Part shown: positions 1 through 8,013 of the stretch, piece by piece | How the letters are laid out: each line of letters opens with the position of its first letter | How positions within the stretch are numbered: position 1 is the first letter of the stretch | Source of the DNA: Candidatus Poribacteria bacterium | GTDB taxonomy: Bacteria; Poribacteria; WGA-4E; WGA-3G | Direction of reading: 5' to 3' | Length of the DNA: 64,000 nucleotides | Assembly: GCA_026702755.1 (NCBI GenBank) | Contig: JAPPBX010000071.1 | Span: 1-64,000, forward strand | Program-made: the position numbers and the translations under genes | The notes under the pieces: generated by a model | Told to the model about the DNA's origin: nothing | Databases searched by the model: none | What the model saw: the letters and a program-made list of their open reading frames with translations, nothing else

Positions 1-160
1 GACGCACGCATAAAACTAAAAAGACTATATCCTAAAACTCAACATTGAAAGACTACTAGGGGAAATACCCAAGTAAAACTCCGTCGCCAGCGACGGTGAG
101 GGGTTAGAAGCCCTCCTACAAGAACATGCACAAAATGGCAACTTGTGTTAGGATATGCAA

Positions 161-1306
161 ATGACGTATCAACCGCTTGCTGAAGTACGAAAAGTGCTTC
201 GTGTAAAATGGTACCGGAGTAAAATAGACCACACAACCTTACGGAATCTATCAAAACGGAGTGACCTGCAAGGCTGGTTTCAGGCAGGTGGGCATCTTGC
301 CCTCTGGCTATTGACGGGTAGCTTGGTCTACTTCTTTTGGTCGCAAGCGATGTGGCTTGGCTTTTTCATTGGGCTATTTGTGCACGGCACGGTCGCCAGT
401 TTTTTCAAAGGGACAGCCAATCACGAATTGGGACACGGCACCGTATTTCGTACCAAGTGGCTGAACAAATTTTTTCTTTACCTATTGAGCCTCATAAGTT
501 GGTGGGACCATTTTGACTACGCCAGTAGCCACACCTATCACCACCGTTACACCTTATATCCTGAAGGGGATCGCGAAAACCTTCTCCCACTTGAACCCAA
601 ACTCGGTTCCCTGTTCGTTCTTCAACTGTTCACCATAAATTTGCTCACGCAACCCGGTCGCACCTTTAGCAAAGGTGGTCTTATTGCTGCAGTTATCTGC
701 ACCGTCCGTAGTGCCTTTGGTAAAGAAGGACCGCCAGATATTCCGAGTCAGGAATGGTTGGCATCATTACATACCGACCAACCTGCAGAGCATAAAAATT
801 CGATTTGGTGGTCTCGGATTCTACTCCTTTTTCACGGCACTCTGCTTGTCGTTTCACTCGCCACGGGTTATTGGGTTTTCCCGCTCATCATCACTGCCAG
901 CGCATTTATTGCAAACTGGGGATCTTATGCTGTTTCTATGCCCCAACATTGTGGTCTAAAGGAAAATGACCCTGACTTCCGCAAATGCACACGGTCAATC
1001 ACACTCAACCCCCTTGCAGAGTTTCTGTATTGGCGTATGAATTGGCACATTGAGCATCATACGTTTGCAGGAGTGCCTTGCTACAATTTGAAAAAATTGC
1101 ATTATCTGGTTGCCGAAGATATGCCCGAACCGCGCACGCTCTTAGGGGCTTGGCGAGAAATGCGCGAAACTTGGCAACGACAGAAAACTGATCCTGACCA
1201 CTTTTTTGATACACCGCTGCCGCCAACGGCTCAGTATATCCCCACCGAAACACCCGATGTTCTGGAAAGTTCTATTGGAGAATTGGCTCCTAAGGGATTG
1301 GAATAA
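161..1306 (+). CDS. Fatty acid desaturase-type membrane di-iron enzyme
   Basis: The product (about 381 aa) has the three histidine boxes of the membrane fatty acid desaturase superfamily: NHELGH near residue 90, HTYHH near 125 and HIEHH near 293. Hydrophobic stretches lie before the first box and between the second and third, as expected for an inner-membrane enzyme that introduces double bonds into acyl chains. An ATG at 155 is also in frame, but the TTAGGA at 148-153 leaves it only 1 nt of spacing against 7 nt for the ATG at 161, so 161 is preferred. The gene converges on the MORN gene with a 5-nt gap. Substrate and regiospecificity cannot be read from the sequence. Confidence 0.88.
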   Translation: MTYQPLAEVRKVLRVKWYRSKIDHTTLRNLSKRSDLQGWFQAGGHLALWLLTGSLVYFFWSQAMWLGFFIGLFVHGTVASFFKGTANHELGHGTVFRTKWLNKFFLYLLSLISWWDHFDYASSHTYHHRYTLYPEGDRENLLPLEPKLGSLFVLQLFTINLLTQPGRTFSKGGLIAAVICTVRSAFGKEGPPDIPSQEWLASLHTDQPAEHKNSIWWSRILLLFHGTLLVVSLATGYWVFPLIITASAFIANWGSYAVSMPQHCGLKENDPDFRKCTRSITLNPLAEFLYWRMNWHIEHHTFAGVPCYNLKKLHYLVAEDMPEPRTLLGAWREMRETWQRQKTDPDHFFDTPLPPTAQYIPTETPDVLESSIGELAPKGLE

Positions 1307-1311
1307 GGGGT

Positions 1312-1782
1312 CTATAATGGCTCCAGTTCGTTACCGCACTTTGGACAGGTATTACCCCACGCCAAACGTCTGCCTTCGCCGCAAACGTCGCAGACACCGA
1401 GCGGATATTCATCCGGTTTCGCGCGACTGCCGCCTTTTTTGTAGGTGACGATTAGCCACATTGTCTCGCCATCCTCTTCGTAACCATAAAACGGACCTTC
1501 CTTTTTGCCATCGTAGGATTTACCCTCATGTTTGGGATAAGTCCCCGTGGATCTGAGGTTCCCGTTTTCATGATAGGTTATGCAAGGACCTTCGTATTTG
1601 TTATCGCGGAAGGAGGCTTCGCTCGCTTTGTTTCCATTTTTGTGGTAAGTGATCCAGGGTCCGTCCTTCTTACCATGAATGTAGGCACCTTCGCTCCGCT
1701 TATGTCCGTTCGCGTAGTAGGTGACCCAATACCCGTGCTTTTTGCCATCTACCATTTCGCCATCAGTGAGTGATCTTGCCAT
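1312..1782 (-). CDS. MORN-repeat protein with C-terminal zinc ribbon
   Basis: Residues 1-115 hold about five MORN_2/YwqK-like repeats of the form (Y/W)xxYxxNGxxxxxGxYxxGxxxGPW. The last 30 residues carry CDVCGE and CPKCGN, two CxxC knuckles typical of a zinc ribbon. MORN_2 repeats form an elongated beta meander used for protein or membrane contacts, and the ribbon suggests a metal-stabilised docking end. No signal peptide is visible, so it is probably cytoplasmic. The 5' leader is one of four dispersed repeat copies in the window: its CGCAAGG lies 12 nt before the ATG. The cellular role is unknown. Confidence 0.8.
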   Translation of the reverse strand: MARSLTDGEMVDGKKHGYWVTYYANGHKRSEGAYIHGKKDGPWITYHKNGNKASEASFRDNKYEGPCITYHENGNLRSTGTYPKHEGKSYDGKKEGPFYGYEEDGETMWLIVTYKKGGSRAKPDEYPLGVCDVCGEGRRLAWGNTCPKCGNELEPL

Positions 1783-1899
1783 TTTTCTAATTTTCCTTGC
1801 GGTTAAACAATATGGGTGTTTTTGCTTGGGTGTTTCCCCTTAGAACTTTGATGTTCCGTTCTCAAGTCCGCTCTCCATTTCATTACGAGCTACGCACTT
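1783..1899 (-). repeat. Dispersed leader element, copy A
   Basis: Read on the minus strand, this segment runs from a block containing CGTAATGAAATGGAG to CGCAAGG, then 12 A/T-rich bases, then the ATG of the MORN gene. The two ends match copies at 17526-17624, 55163-55310 and 61275-61379, while the middle differs. Inside it lies a copy of the short dispersed motif GAAACACCCAAGCAA (read on the minus strand). Confidence 0.7.
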
Positions 1900-1999
1900 T
1901 GATTTACTTTTTTCCACCAAACCCCTGATGTCTCGCCCCAATTTCCTCCTATTGATTTCTTAAGATTAAGTGCGATTCAAAGTTTAGGACGTTACACTG

Positions 2000-2821
2000 T
2001 TAGATGTCGCTGGTGAGGATGAAACCCCAATCCCACTTCTCCATACGATGATGAACCACTGTAGCAGTGGCTGATTGGTAAATCGCTTGATGCTCCAGCA
2101 CCTCAAGTAGTGGATGATTTACCGAAACACAGAACATGTGGACATAATCCTCAAGCGGTTCGGGATGTCCCTGCTCTGCACACGGACCGAACTGAACGTG
2201 TAACAGTGGCATCGCGGAGCGAGTGCTTTGCAGAATGATGTCCTTTTTGTCTTTTAATGACAAATAAGAGATGTTCCCAAAGTATTCTCGCAAGATTGGC
2301 TCGACTTTTCGCATCCGTTTGGCATCTAAGGAAACAATTCCCAACTTTGTTGCGATGGACATCGGTGCGAGTGGAAAACGTTTTAGCATGCGTGCAACAC
2401 GGTTTGGACGTTCGCTGTCCGCATCCATAGAGATGGCGTACGCGCGAGCGGAGAGCGGATACAGTTTTGGAAAGGCATGGACGAATATTGAGACAGGGAG
2501 ATACCGTCCTTGGTAGTCAGGGTGAACTTTCAAGTCGCAAAGATACCATACCGTCTTCGGCTTTTCACGGCTTGCAGACGGTACACGGCGTAAGATCGCA
2601 GCGGCTACCGCCACCACCCGATCACCGTCAAGCGCAACATAGTAATGAAGCTGCCCCAGCCGCGTGAAGAATGCGAAGTAATCCTCACCGTGGTCAATCT
2701 CAAATCGGTCTTCACCGAGTGGATAACTCGTTCCCTTTTCTAAACCTGCGATCCGAGATTGGAAAACTTTCCACTCCTCATTATGTAATTCTCTGATATT
2801 TAAAGAACGGTTCATCCGCAT
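2000..2821 (-). CDS. GNAT-like acetyltransferase, last gene of DUF3419-HDO operon
   Basis: The 273-aa product contains a GNAT-like core: a strand ending in a basic segment (VAVAAAILRRV), then YLCDLKVHPDYQGRYLPV, which resembles motif A although the usual R/Q-x-x-G-x-G/A loop is degenerate (QGRYLPV). GNAT proteins transfer acyl groups from acyl-CoA to amines. The ATG at 2821 is chosen because GAGG lies 6 nt upstream; a TTG at 2833 and an ATG at 2815 are alternatives. It follows the diiron gene after 17 nt, so co-transcription is likely, and the context suggests it acylates a product of the two upstream enzymes. That role is inference. Confidence 0.6.
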   Translation of the reverse strand: MRMNRSLNIRELHNEEWKVFQSRIAGLEKGTSYPLGEDRFEIDHGEDYFAFFTRLGQLHYYVALDGDRVVAVAAAILRRVPSASREKPKTVWYLCDLKVHPDYQGRYLPVSIFVHAFPKLYPLSARAYAISMDADSERPNRVARMLKRFPLAPMSIATKLGIVSLDAKRMRKVEPILREYFGNISYLSLKDKKDIILQSTRSAMPLLHVQFGPCAEQGHPEPLEDYVHMFCVSVNHPLLEVLEHQAIYQSATATVVHHRMEKWDWGFILTSDI

Positions 2822-2838
2822 CCGACACCTCAAGGCTG

Positions 2839-3552
2839 TTACGATGCCCGTGTATGCGGTCCGCGCACATCGCGATAGATACGACGCTTACGTGCCTTGT
2901 AAAGCCCTTCATAAAGCGAGTTGAAGACGCACGCGCCGAGACGCAATCCCTGTTCAATGTAGTATCTATTCTCGACATCCGCATCCCATGCAGGACGAAG
3001 TACATCAAAGAAATCGTCTGCATGTTTAATATCAAGGTCTTCATGAAGATTATAATGAATCAGTTTTTCTGCAGGAATCCAGCCATGATTGACAACCTGT
3101 TCTCCGAGCCATCCAGCAATGTCTGAGAACATCCTCTCGATGATTCCCATGACACCAGCACCAATCAAGTACTCATCCATCACGCACGCACCGACCAGCA
3201 CTGTATTAAACGCTCGAACCTCGGGCCACATTGCACGTTTCGCAATATCTTCGGGTTTAATGCCAGCCAACCGGTCAAGAAAGGCGAGAAATGTTTTCTC
3301 GTGCATGAGTGATGTGTTGCCTTCACCGTGTTCCTCCCAAACATTGCGAATGACCTCTAAACGTAATTCTGACGTTGGGATCTTGGCGGCGAGTGCTGCC
3401 ATCGGGCGGTTGAAGAACACGACAGCAAAATAGAATTGGATTTGGGTTTCGACAAAATCATCGAAATCAAAAGTGTCGTCGCGCAAAGATTGAAAGTATG
3501 GATTCATCCATACATTCGTCTCTTTTAGGATGTTGTCAATGGTTATGTTCAT
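2839..3552 (-). CDS. Haem-oxygenase-like diiron oxygenase (TenA/CADD-like fold)
   Basis: The 237-aa all-helical protein shows the metal-ligand pattern of the haem-oxygenase-like diiron oxidase (HDO) superfamily: E36 in FVETQIQFYF, the E73-E74-H75 cluster, E139 in GIIERMF, and the helix with H170, D174 and H177 (HEDLDIKH). Known members (UndA, SznF, CADD types) use O2 to oxidise amines, fatty acids or amino-acid-derived substrates. It lies 6 nt downstream of a DUF3419 gene and upstream of a GNAT-like gene on the same strand. The substrate is unknown; the context suggests an amino-acid-derived product of the transferase. Confidence 0.75.
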   Translation of the reverse strand: MNITIDNILKETNVWMNPYFQSLRDDTFDFDDFVETQIQFYFAVVFFNRPMAALAAKIPTSELRLEVIRNVWEEHGEGNTSLMHEKTFLAFLDRLAGIKPEDIAKRAMWPEVRAFNTVLVGACVMDEYLIGAGVMGIIERMFSDIAGWLGEQVVNHGWIPAEKLIHYNLHEDLDIKHADDFFDVLRPAWDADVENRYYIEQGLRLGACVFNSLYEGLYKARKRRIYRDVRGPHTRAS

Positions 3553-3558
3553 CGGCTC

Positions 3559-4527
3559 CTATCTCCTTTTTCCCACATGAACGCTGGAATAAAACAGGCT
3601 GCGTTCGATTTCTTGGAATCGGACTCCCAATGCCGTATTGAACTCGAATGAATCGCCAAAGTAGGTTGAAAGATCGGTGTAATTATTGAGTTGGCGATAC
3701 AGAACGCTCGCGCCAGATTTCATCTCATTTTGAAGATAACTGATAAGGGAGACAATCTCAGGTAACGGCATCCAATCCATGATATTGGACAGAGATATCA
3801 AATCAAAACGTTGCAGTTCCGGCACTTGATCCAGTGTCTCTTCGATCATCTGAAAACGATAATCGGTAGGTGGTGCTAAGAGATAGTAGGGTAAACTCGC
3901 CGGACGTTGGAGATAGTATCCAAGAAATACATGGTGAAGAAAGTAATTATCGAACGCCGCCGCAGATGTCAACCCTCTTTCAAATAACGTCTGAAAGTAA
4001 CGCGGATAACTCCCCGCTTCAGCGTGCTGTGTAGCATCTGGACCGAACATCGCATTCAGAAGCGAGTCGCTAAAATAGAGATCAAACGCCACCGACCAAT
4101 ACTTGCTTGAGAAGAGGAGCTCCGAGACCTCGGAAAGCCGATCTTTCTCTTCAAACAATCTGCGGATTTCTACTTCGTCAGCAACCAAATCAAAGATAAA
4201 CTCCCGTAAACCCCGGAACAGGGACTCAAAGTTACCACTCTGATTGAGTCCCTTAGGATCGCTGGTCCCAATATTAAATCTCCGATGACGTGTGGCTGTA
4301 TCAACATCGCGCAGGGCATTCATTTTTTCCCGAACCCGTTCTAACTGCGCCGGATTAAAATCAACCAGAGTGATATGCAAATCGGGAAACAGTGCTTGCA
4401 GTGTCAGGGCAGTGCACCCACCGGAAGCAACTAATAGCACGTTGGAGGCTCTGGTCAGACGAATCAACTTTGCCTCAACCATTGGGTCTTCTCTGACGAC
4501 CGCAAACTGGACTTTATTATCGCGCAT
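3559..4527 (-). CDS. DUF3419 / BtaA-like 3-amino-3-carboxypropyl transferase
   Basis: The 322-aa product has a Rossmann SAM-binding core: VLLVASGGCTALTL (motif I), then ITLVDFNPAQLERV, the DxNPAQ signature of DUF3419. Near the N-terminus REDP resembles the (E/R)DP motif of BtaA. BtaA transfers the 3-amino-3-carboxypropyl group of SAM to diacylglycerol in betaine-lipid synthesis. This protein is somewhat shorter than I would expect for BtaA and no BtaB-type N-methyltransferase adjoins it; instead an HDO oxygenase and a GNAT-like gene follow. A lipid head-group product or an aminocarboxypropylated small molecule are both possible. Confidence 0.72.
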   Translation of the reverse strand: MRDNKVQFAVVREDPMVEAKLIRLTRASNVLLVASGGCTALTLQALFPDLHITLVDFNPAQLERVREKMNALRDVDTATRHRRFNIGTSDPKGLNQSGNFESLFRGLREFIFDLVADEVEIRRLFEEKDRLSEVSELLFSSKYWSVAFDLYFSDSLLNAMFGPDATQHAEAGSYPRYFQTLFERGLTSAAAFDNYFLHHVFLGYYLQRPASLPYYLLAPPTDYRFQMIEETLDQVPELQRFDLISLSNIMDWMPLPEIVSLISYLQNEMKSGASVLYRQLNNYTDLSTYFGDSFEFNTALGVRFQEIERSLFYSSVHVGKRR

Positions 4528-4610
4528 GTGCCTTCGCTCCCCAGATAGTCGGTGCGTATATTTCTGTTGGGGCAGCCGAACCCGTAACGCGCCTCAGCAT
4601 CGACTCTTAA

Positions 4611-5129
4611 TCATAAGACTTCATCAAGGTACACTTCAATTTTCTCTAATGTTTTTTTCCCGATGCCTTTGAAACCTTTTAATTTCCCTTCATCAATTGC
4701 TGCTCGGAGCGAGGCGAGGCTATCCACACCGACTTCTTCATAGAGTCGCTTAATCGTTTTGGCACCCAATCCGGGTATCGGTACAAGCTCCACAACCGTT
4801 CGCGGTGTATCACCGGCGAATTCTTCCAGTTTTGCGCTCGTGCCAGTGTTCAGAAATTCCTCAACGATTTTCGCCACGACTTCGCCAGCCGCTGGAATCT
4901 CCTCTATTAATCGTCCTTGGGCGATGAGATCCGACATCGGTTCGGGAAAGCGAGAGATATAATTCGACAACCATGGATATCGCGAGGCGTGCTCTTCTGG
5001 ATAGTCGGCGATAATCAAAAACGTATGAAGTTCTAAGAACTTTAGCGCAATTTCATCATTTTGATGCCAGCGCGTTCGCCCTTTTGCATCAATGTAAGAT
5101 CCTTCTTCTAAGTCTTTTTCATCGCTCAT
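4611..5129 (-). CDS. Helix-hairpin-helix protein related to the PolX N-terminal region
   Basis: The 172-aa protein resembles the N-terminal part of family X DNA polymerases without the nucleotidyltransferase domain. Residues 25-95 match the helical 8-kDa-like region, and two HhH hairpins follow: VPIPGLGAKTIKRLY and FKGIGKKTLEKIEVYL, each with the G-(h)-G-x-K/T backbone-binding loop. Such modules bind DNA without sequence specificity. The start codon overlaps the end of the upstream WD40 gene by 11 nt, implying translational coupling, which is odd because the WD40 product is secreted. A DNA-binding role is likely; a catalytic role is not supported. Confidence 0.75.
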   Translation of the reverse strand: MSDEKDLEEGSYIDAKGRTRWHQNDEIALKFLELHTFLIIADYPEEHASRYPWLSNYISRFPEPMSDLIAQGRLIEEIPAAGEVVAKIVEEFLNTGTSAKLEEFAGDTPRTVVELVPIPGLGAKTIKRLYEEVGVDSLASLRAAIDEGKLKGFKGIGKKTLEKIEVYLDEVL

Positions 5130-6159
5130 TATTTATCCTCCAGTGCAGTATTTGAATTGTGGCATCCCATAGTGCGACTGCGAGATACTCGCCGTTTGGT
5201 GAGAACGCCAACGCTTGAATGCCGGTCGGGTAGGTTTCCCAAATTACCGATTCGCCTTCGGAGATGTCCCACACCCGAAGATTACCTGCTTCATCACCCG
5301 AAGCGAGATAATCTGAAGTCGTTGAAAAGGCGAGTGCCCGGGTCCAATACGCTTCAAACTCGGATTTTGCGAGGCGTTGCCTGCCGGTTTCAATTTCCCA
5401 AATTCGGATTCCGGATTGTGCGTTTTTCTGTGTGTCAACGGCTAAGAATGTAGCATCCGGTGAGAACAGCACGTTCCAGACACCTAAAATCTCACCTGTG
5501 TTGAAAACTTTCACCGGACGTTCATCGGTTGCGTTCCAGATTTCAATAGCCGTTCGGTGTCCCTCGCCATCTCGGTAACTCCCCTCCGCTGCGGCGATGA
5601 ACCGACCATCATCAGAAAGCGTAAGCCCGTTCCTGACGGGGAACCTTGTCGGAAGTGTTTTCAACTTTTTAGCAAACTCCTGACCTATTCCAGTCTTTGG
5701 ACTTTGCTTGGCGAGTTGCCAAACCTCAACCTCGTTATCACCTTTTGACAGCACCGCGAGTCTATTATCAGCAGACAGACTGCCGCTTTCATATTGCCCA
5801 CTCGTCAGTAATGTTTCATCGCCATTTTCCAGCGAGAGGAGAGCGATGTTGTCATTTGCTTTTCGGACTAATAGGTGATTTTCTCCAGTGGAATAGGCGA
5901 ACCATCGTTTGGCACCGATGTGGCTTATCTCTCCTTTCTGCCGGGTCTGGATATCCCATTCCACCACGGTGCCACCCATTCCTTTTGCTATCAACTTCGT
6001 GCCAGTTTTGTTGAAGACGAGTCGTCGTGCAACATCTGGGAGTAGTACATCAAGCCGTGGCTGCTGATGTTCACCAAGTTGAAAAGCGAATTCTAAGGTC
6101 GCGGCTTGAACTGATAAGCATAACACATTGAAAAGAAAAAGAACAATCAGATTTTTCAT
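5119..6159 (-). CDS. Secreted WD40-repeat protein
   Basis: The 346-aa product starts with a signal peptide (MKNLIVLFLFNVLCLSVQA) followed by about six WD40/YVTN-like blades, with repeated motifs such as LAFSxxGxYLA and (V/I)xIWxxxTGxxR. A single beta propeller exported to the periplasm or cell surface is the simplest reading. Unlike the large WD40 proteins at 35-48 kb it lacks the C-terminal sorting domain and dockerin repeats. Its stop codon lies inside the following HhH gene. A hairpin with a T tract between it and the Rieske gene suggests transcription begins nearby. Partner unknown. Confidence 0.8.
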   Translation of the reverse strand: MKNLIVLFLFNVLCLSVQAATLEFAFQLGEHQQPRLDVLLPDVARRLVFNKTGTKLIAKGMGGTVVEWDIQTRQKGEISHIGAKRWFAYSTGENHLLVRKANDNIALLSLENGDETLLTSGQYESGSLSADNRLAVLSKGDNEVEVWQLAKQSPKTGIGQEFAKKLKTLPTRFPVRNGLTLSDDGRFIAAAEGSYRDGEGHRTAIEIWNATDERPVKVFNTGEILGVWNVLFSPDATFLAVDTQKNAQSGIRIWEIETGRQRLAKSEFEAYWTRALAFSTTSDYLASGDEAGNLRVWDISEGESVIWETYPTGIQALAFSPNGEYLAVALWDATIQILHWRINNER

Positions 6160-6162
6160 GTG

Positions 6163-6206
6163 GTAAAAAGAAGTAGGGTGAGGCGTAGAGACCTCGCCCT
6201 ACTTTT
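6163..6206 (-). terminator. Hairpin with T tract after first Rieske gene
   Basis: On the minus strand AAGTAGGG-C-GAGG pairs with CCTC-A-CCCTACTT across a short loop and is followed by CTTTTT. It lies 14 nt past the Rieske stop and just before the WD40 start. It fits an intrinsic terminator, although the window also contains many non-terminator hairpin repeats. Confidence 0.55.
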
Positions 6207-6219
6207 CCAGTTAATTGTG

Positions 6220-7968
6220 CTATTCATAGAGGTCCGTGGCGGTTTCGCCCCTGGCGAAACGGTGTGCAGTCTGGACAGCGGAATCATTTCCAGCGTTTCT
6301 GCGAATATCCGTTGCCCATCGTGCCAACCCAACTATCAGCTGATTTCTGGCAGGATGCGTCTCGCACGTTTTCCATTCCTCAGATACGATGTAAATTGAG
6401 CTGAGGAGGTCCCCGCCGTTATCATCCTTGAGGATACATAATCCCATTTCAGTCATTAACCGCTCTGCGGAGCACCCAGCATTGAGATACTCACGGGTAC
6501 GCCGTCCAATTTCTTGGATGCGGACGGATTCAATACCATCTAAAATTTCGGCAATCGCCGTGTCTTCATCAAGAGAAGCAGACGTTGTAGATGTTCTTGC
6601 TTCTGCAATCGGTTGATGACGGATGTTAAGCCATCGGTTGTTGAAAAACCGCCATGCGGCGTGGTAGAGTGCCTTCGCAGCGACTTTGGTTCCGCCGAAG
6701 CGAAGCACCTTCCTCACCGTCGATGAGATTTCCATCTCCTCCTGCAGATCCCACCAACCGGGACTCATGTTCACAGGTGTACGTGCCATCCTATCCGCTG
6801 CTGTCATGACCATAGTCGTAGCCAACGTGTTAATAGGGACACCCGCGGTGAGCATTTCTGTTACGGCATCAAAAACTTCGTCGAGATCACCACTCACGAG
6901 GGCTGCTGAAAACTTGTCTTCGTCGTAATCAACAGCTGCTGCGGTTGATTTTTCTTGCGGTAGTTCATCAAAGATATGATCAATCTCTTTCAGCTTTTGA
7001 ATGGCTTCACGGTGAAGTTCTCCGGGTCTACCGCGTCCTTGTCCAAGAATCTTTGCGCCGAGACTGCAAACTAACTCGCCTGTTAGTTCCCATCCAAACT
7101 GTTCTTGCAATTCAGCCAAGTGTACGAGATTAATGAGATTGTTGGAATGATTGAGGAAGAAGGATTCGACTGCACACTCAAAGAAGAGCGGAATGATTTT
7201 CTCATCATGTCCGCCTAACTGTCTGGCGGTGATAAGACATTTTTCAATACCTTCCCACTCTTTATCGGTGGTGAACACCCGAATCCAGTCTTCGAGTTTC
7301 TGCCAGTCAATCGGTGGTGGGAGCGGTCGGCGATCGGGTCGATCCCCAAGTCTACCCGATGCTCCATCGGCAGCCATCATCAATGGGATGAGCCGGTCCT
7401 CAGGTTCGTACAACCGAGCGACCTTTACCCCGTTCATCATCATTGCCAATTTTCTGCCACCCTCGAACGCCTCTCTATCTGTAGAGATATGTCGTCCCAT
7501 GTGCCTCACCATCAGATTCAACGTTTCCTCTTCCGAAACGCCCCTCGCTAACATAATGGCGATAGCTTTAGAAAGCGTCCAATTGTCGGTGGAGAGTAAC
7601 CCCTCTTTCAGCAGAAGAAAATGGGCATCGTCCCGCTTCTTTCCACCACTGGCGACATCTACATAGATATCACCGTTGCGAACTTCAACAGGAAACGTGG
7701 CGAGGTCATCACAACCACCCGTAAAGCATCCACCACCTTCCATGTCGTAACTCCAACCGTGCCAATCGCAGGATAAAACACCCTTTCTGACACGTCCTCG
7801 AACGAGTGGGTACCCCATGTGCGGGCACTGGTTATCCGTGGCGTAGACGGCACCTTCATGCTGAAAGAGGGCAATGCTATGTCCTTCAACTCTGACTGCC
7901 CTCGGTTTTCCCTCTGCTACTTCACTGAGGGCAGCAACTTTGACAAAATTGGTATTCTCGTTTAACAT
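6220..7968 (-). CDS. Rieske [2Fe-2S] protein with long helical C-terminal domain (copy 1)
   Basis: The 582-aa product has a Rieske fold at residues 8-110 with the complete cluster ligands C48-x-H50 and C67-x-x-H70 (QCPHMGYPL and CDWHGW). The domain resembles ferredoxin components of dioxygenases. The remaining 470 residues are predominantly helical, with recurrent segments such as FFECAVESFFL and TTMVMTAADRMA that also occur in the paralogue next door; I do not recognise this domain. No membrane helix or signal peptide is visible, so it is probably a cytoplasmic redox protein. It is separated by 45 nt from the upstream paralogue and is likely in the same transcript. Confidence 0.8.
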   Translation of the reverse strand: MLNENTNFVKVAALSEVAEGKPRAVRVEGHSIALFQHEGAVYATDNQCPHMGYPLVRGRVRKGVLSCDWHGWSYDMEGGGCFTGGCDDLATFPVEVRNGDIYVDVASGGKKRDDAHFLLLKEGLLSTDNWTLSKAIAIMLARGVSEEETLNLMVRHMGRHISTDREAFEGGRKLAMMMNGVKVARLYEPEDRLIPLMMAADGASGRLGDRPDRRPLPPPIDWQKLEDWIRVFTTDKEWEGIEKCLITARQLGGHDEKIIPLFFECAVESFFLNHSNNLINLVHLAELQEQFGWELTGELVCSLGAKILGQGRGRPGELHREAIQKLKEIDHIFDELPQEKSTAAAVDYDEDKFSAALVSGDLDEVFDAVTEMLTAGVPINTLATTMVMTAADRMARTPVNMSPGWWDLQEEMEISSTVRKVLRFGGTKVAAKALYHAAWRFFNNRWLNIRHQPIAEARTSTTSASLDEDTAIAEILDGIESVRIQEIGRRTREYLNAGCSAERLMTEMGLCILKDDNGGDLLSSIYIVSEEWKTCETHPARNQLIVGLARWATDIRRNAGNDSAVQTAHRFARGETATDLYE

Positions 7969-8013
7969 TATCTACTTCTCCTCTATGGCGTGACTTAGTT
8001 TGTTGGGTAGAGC

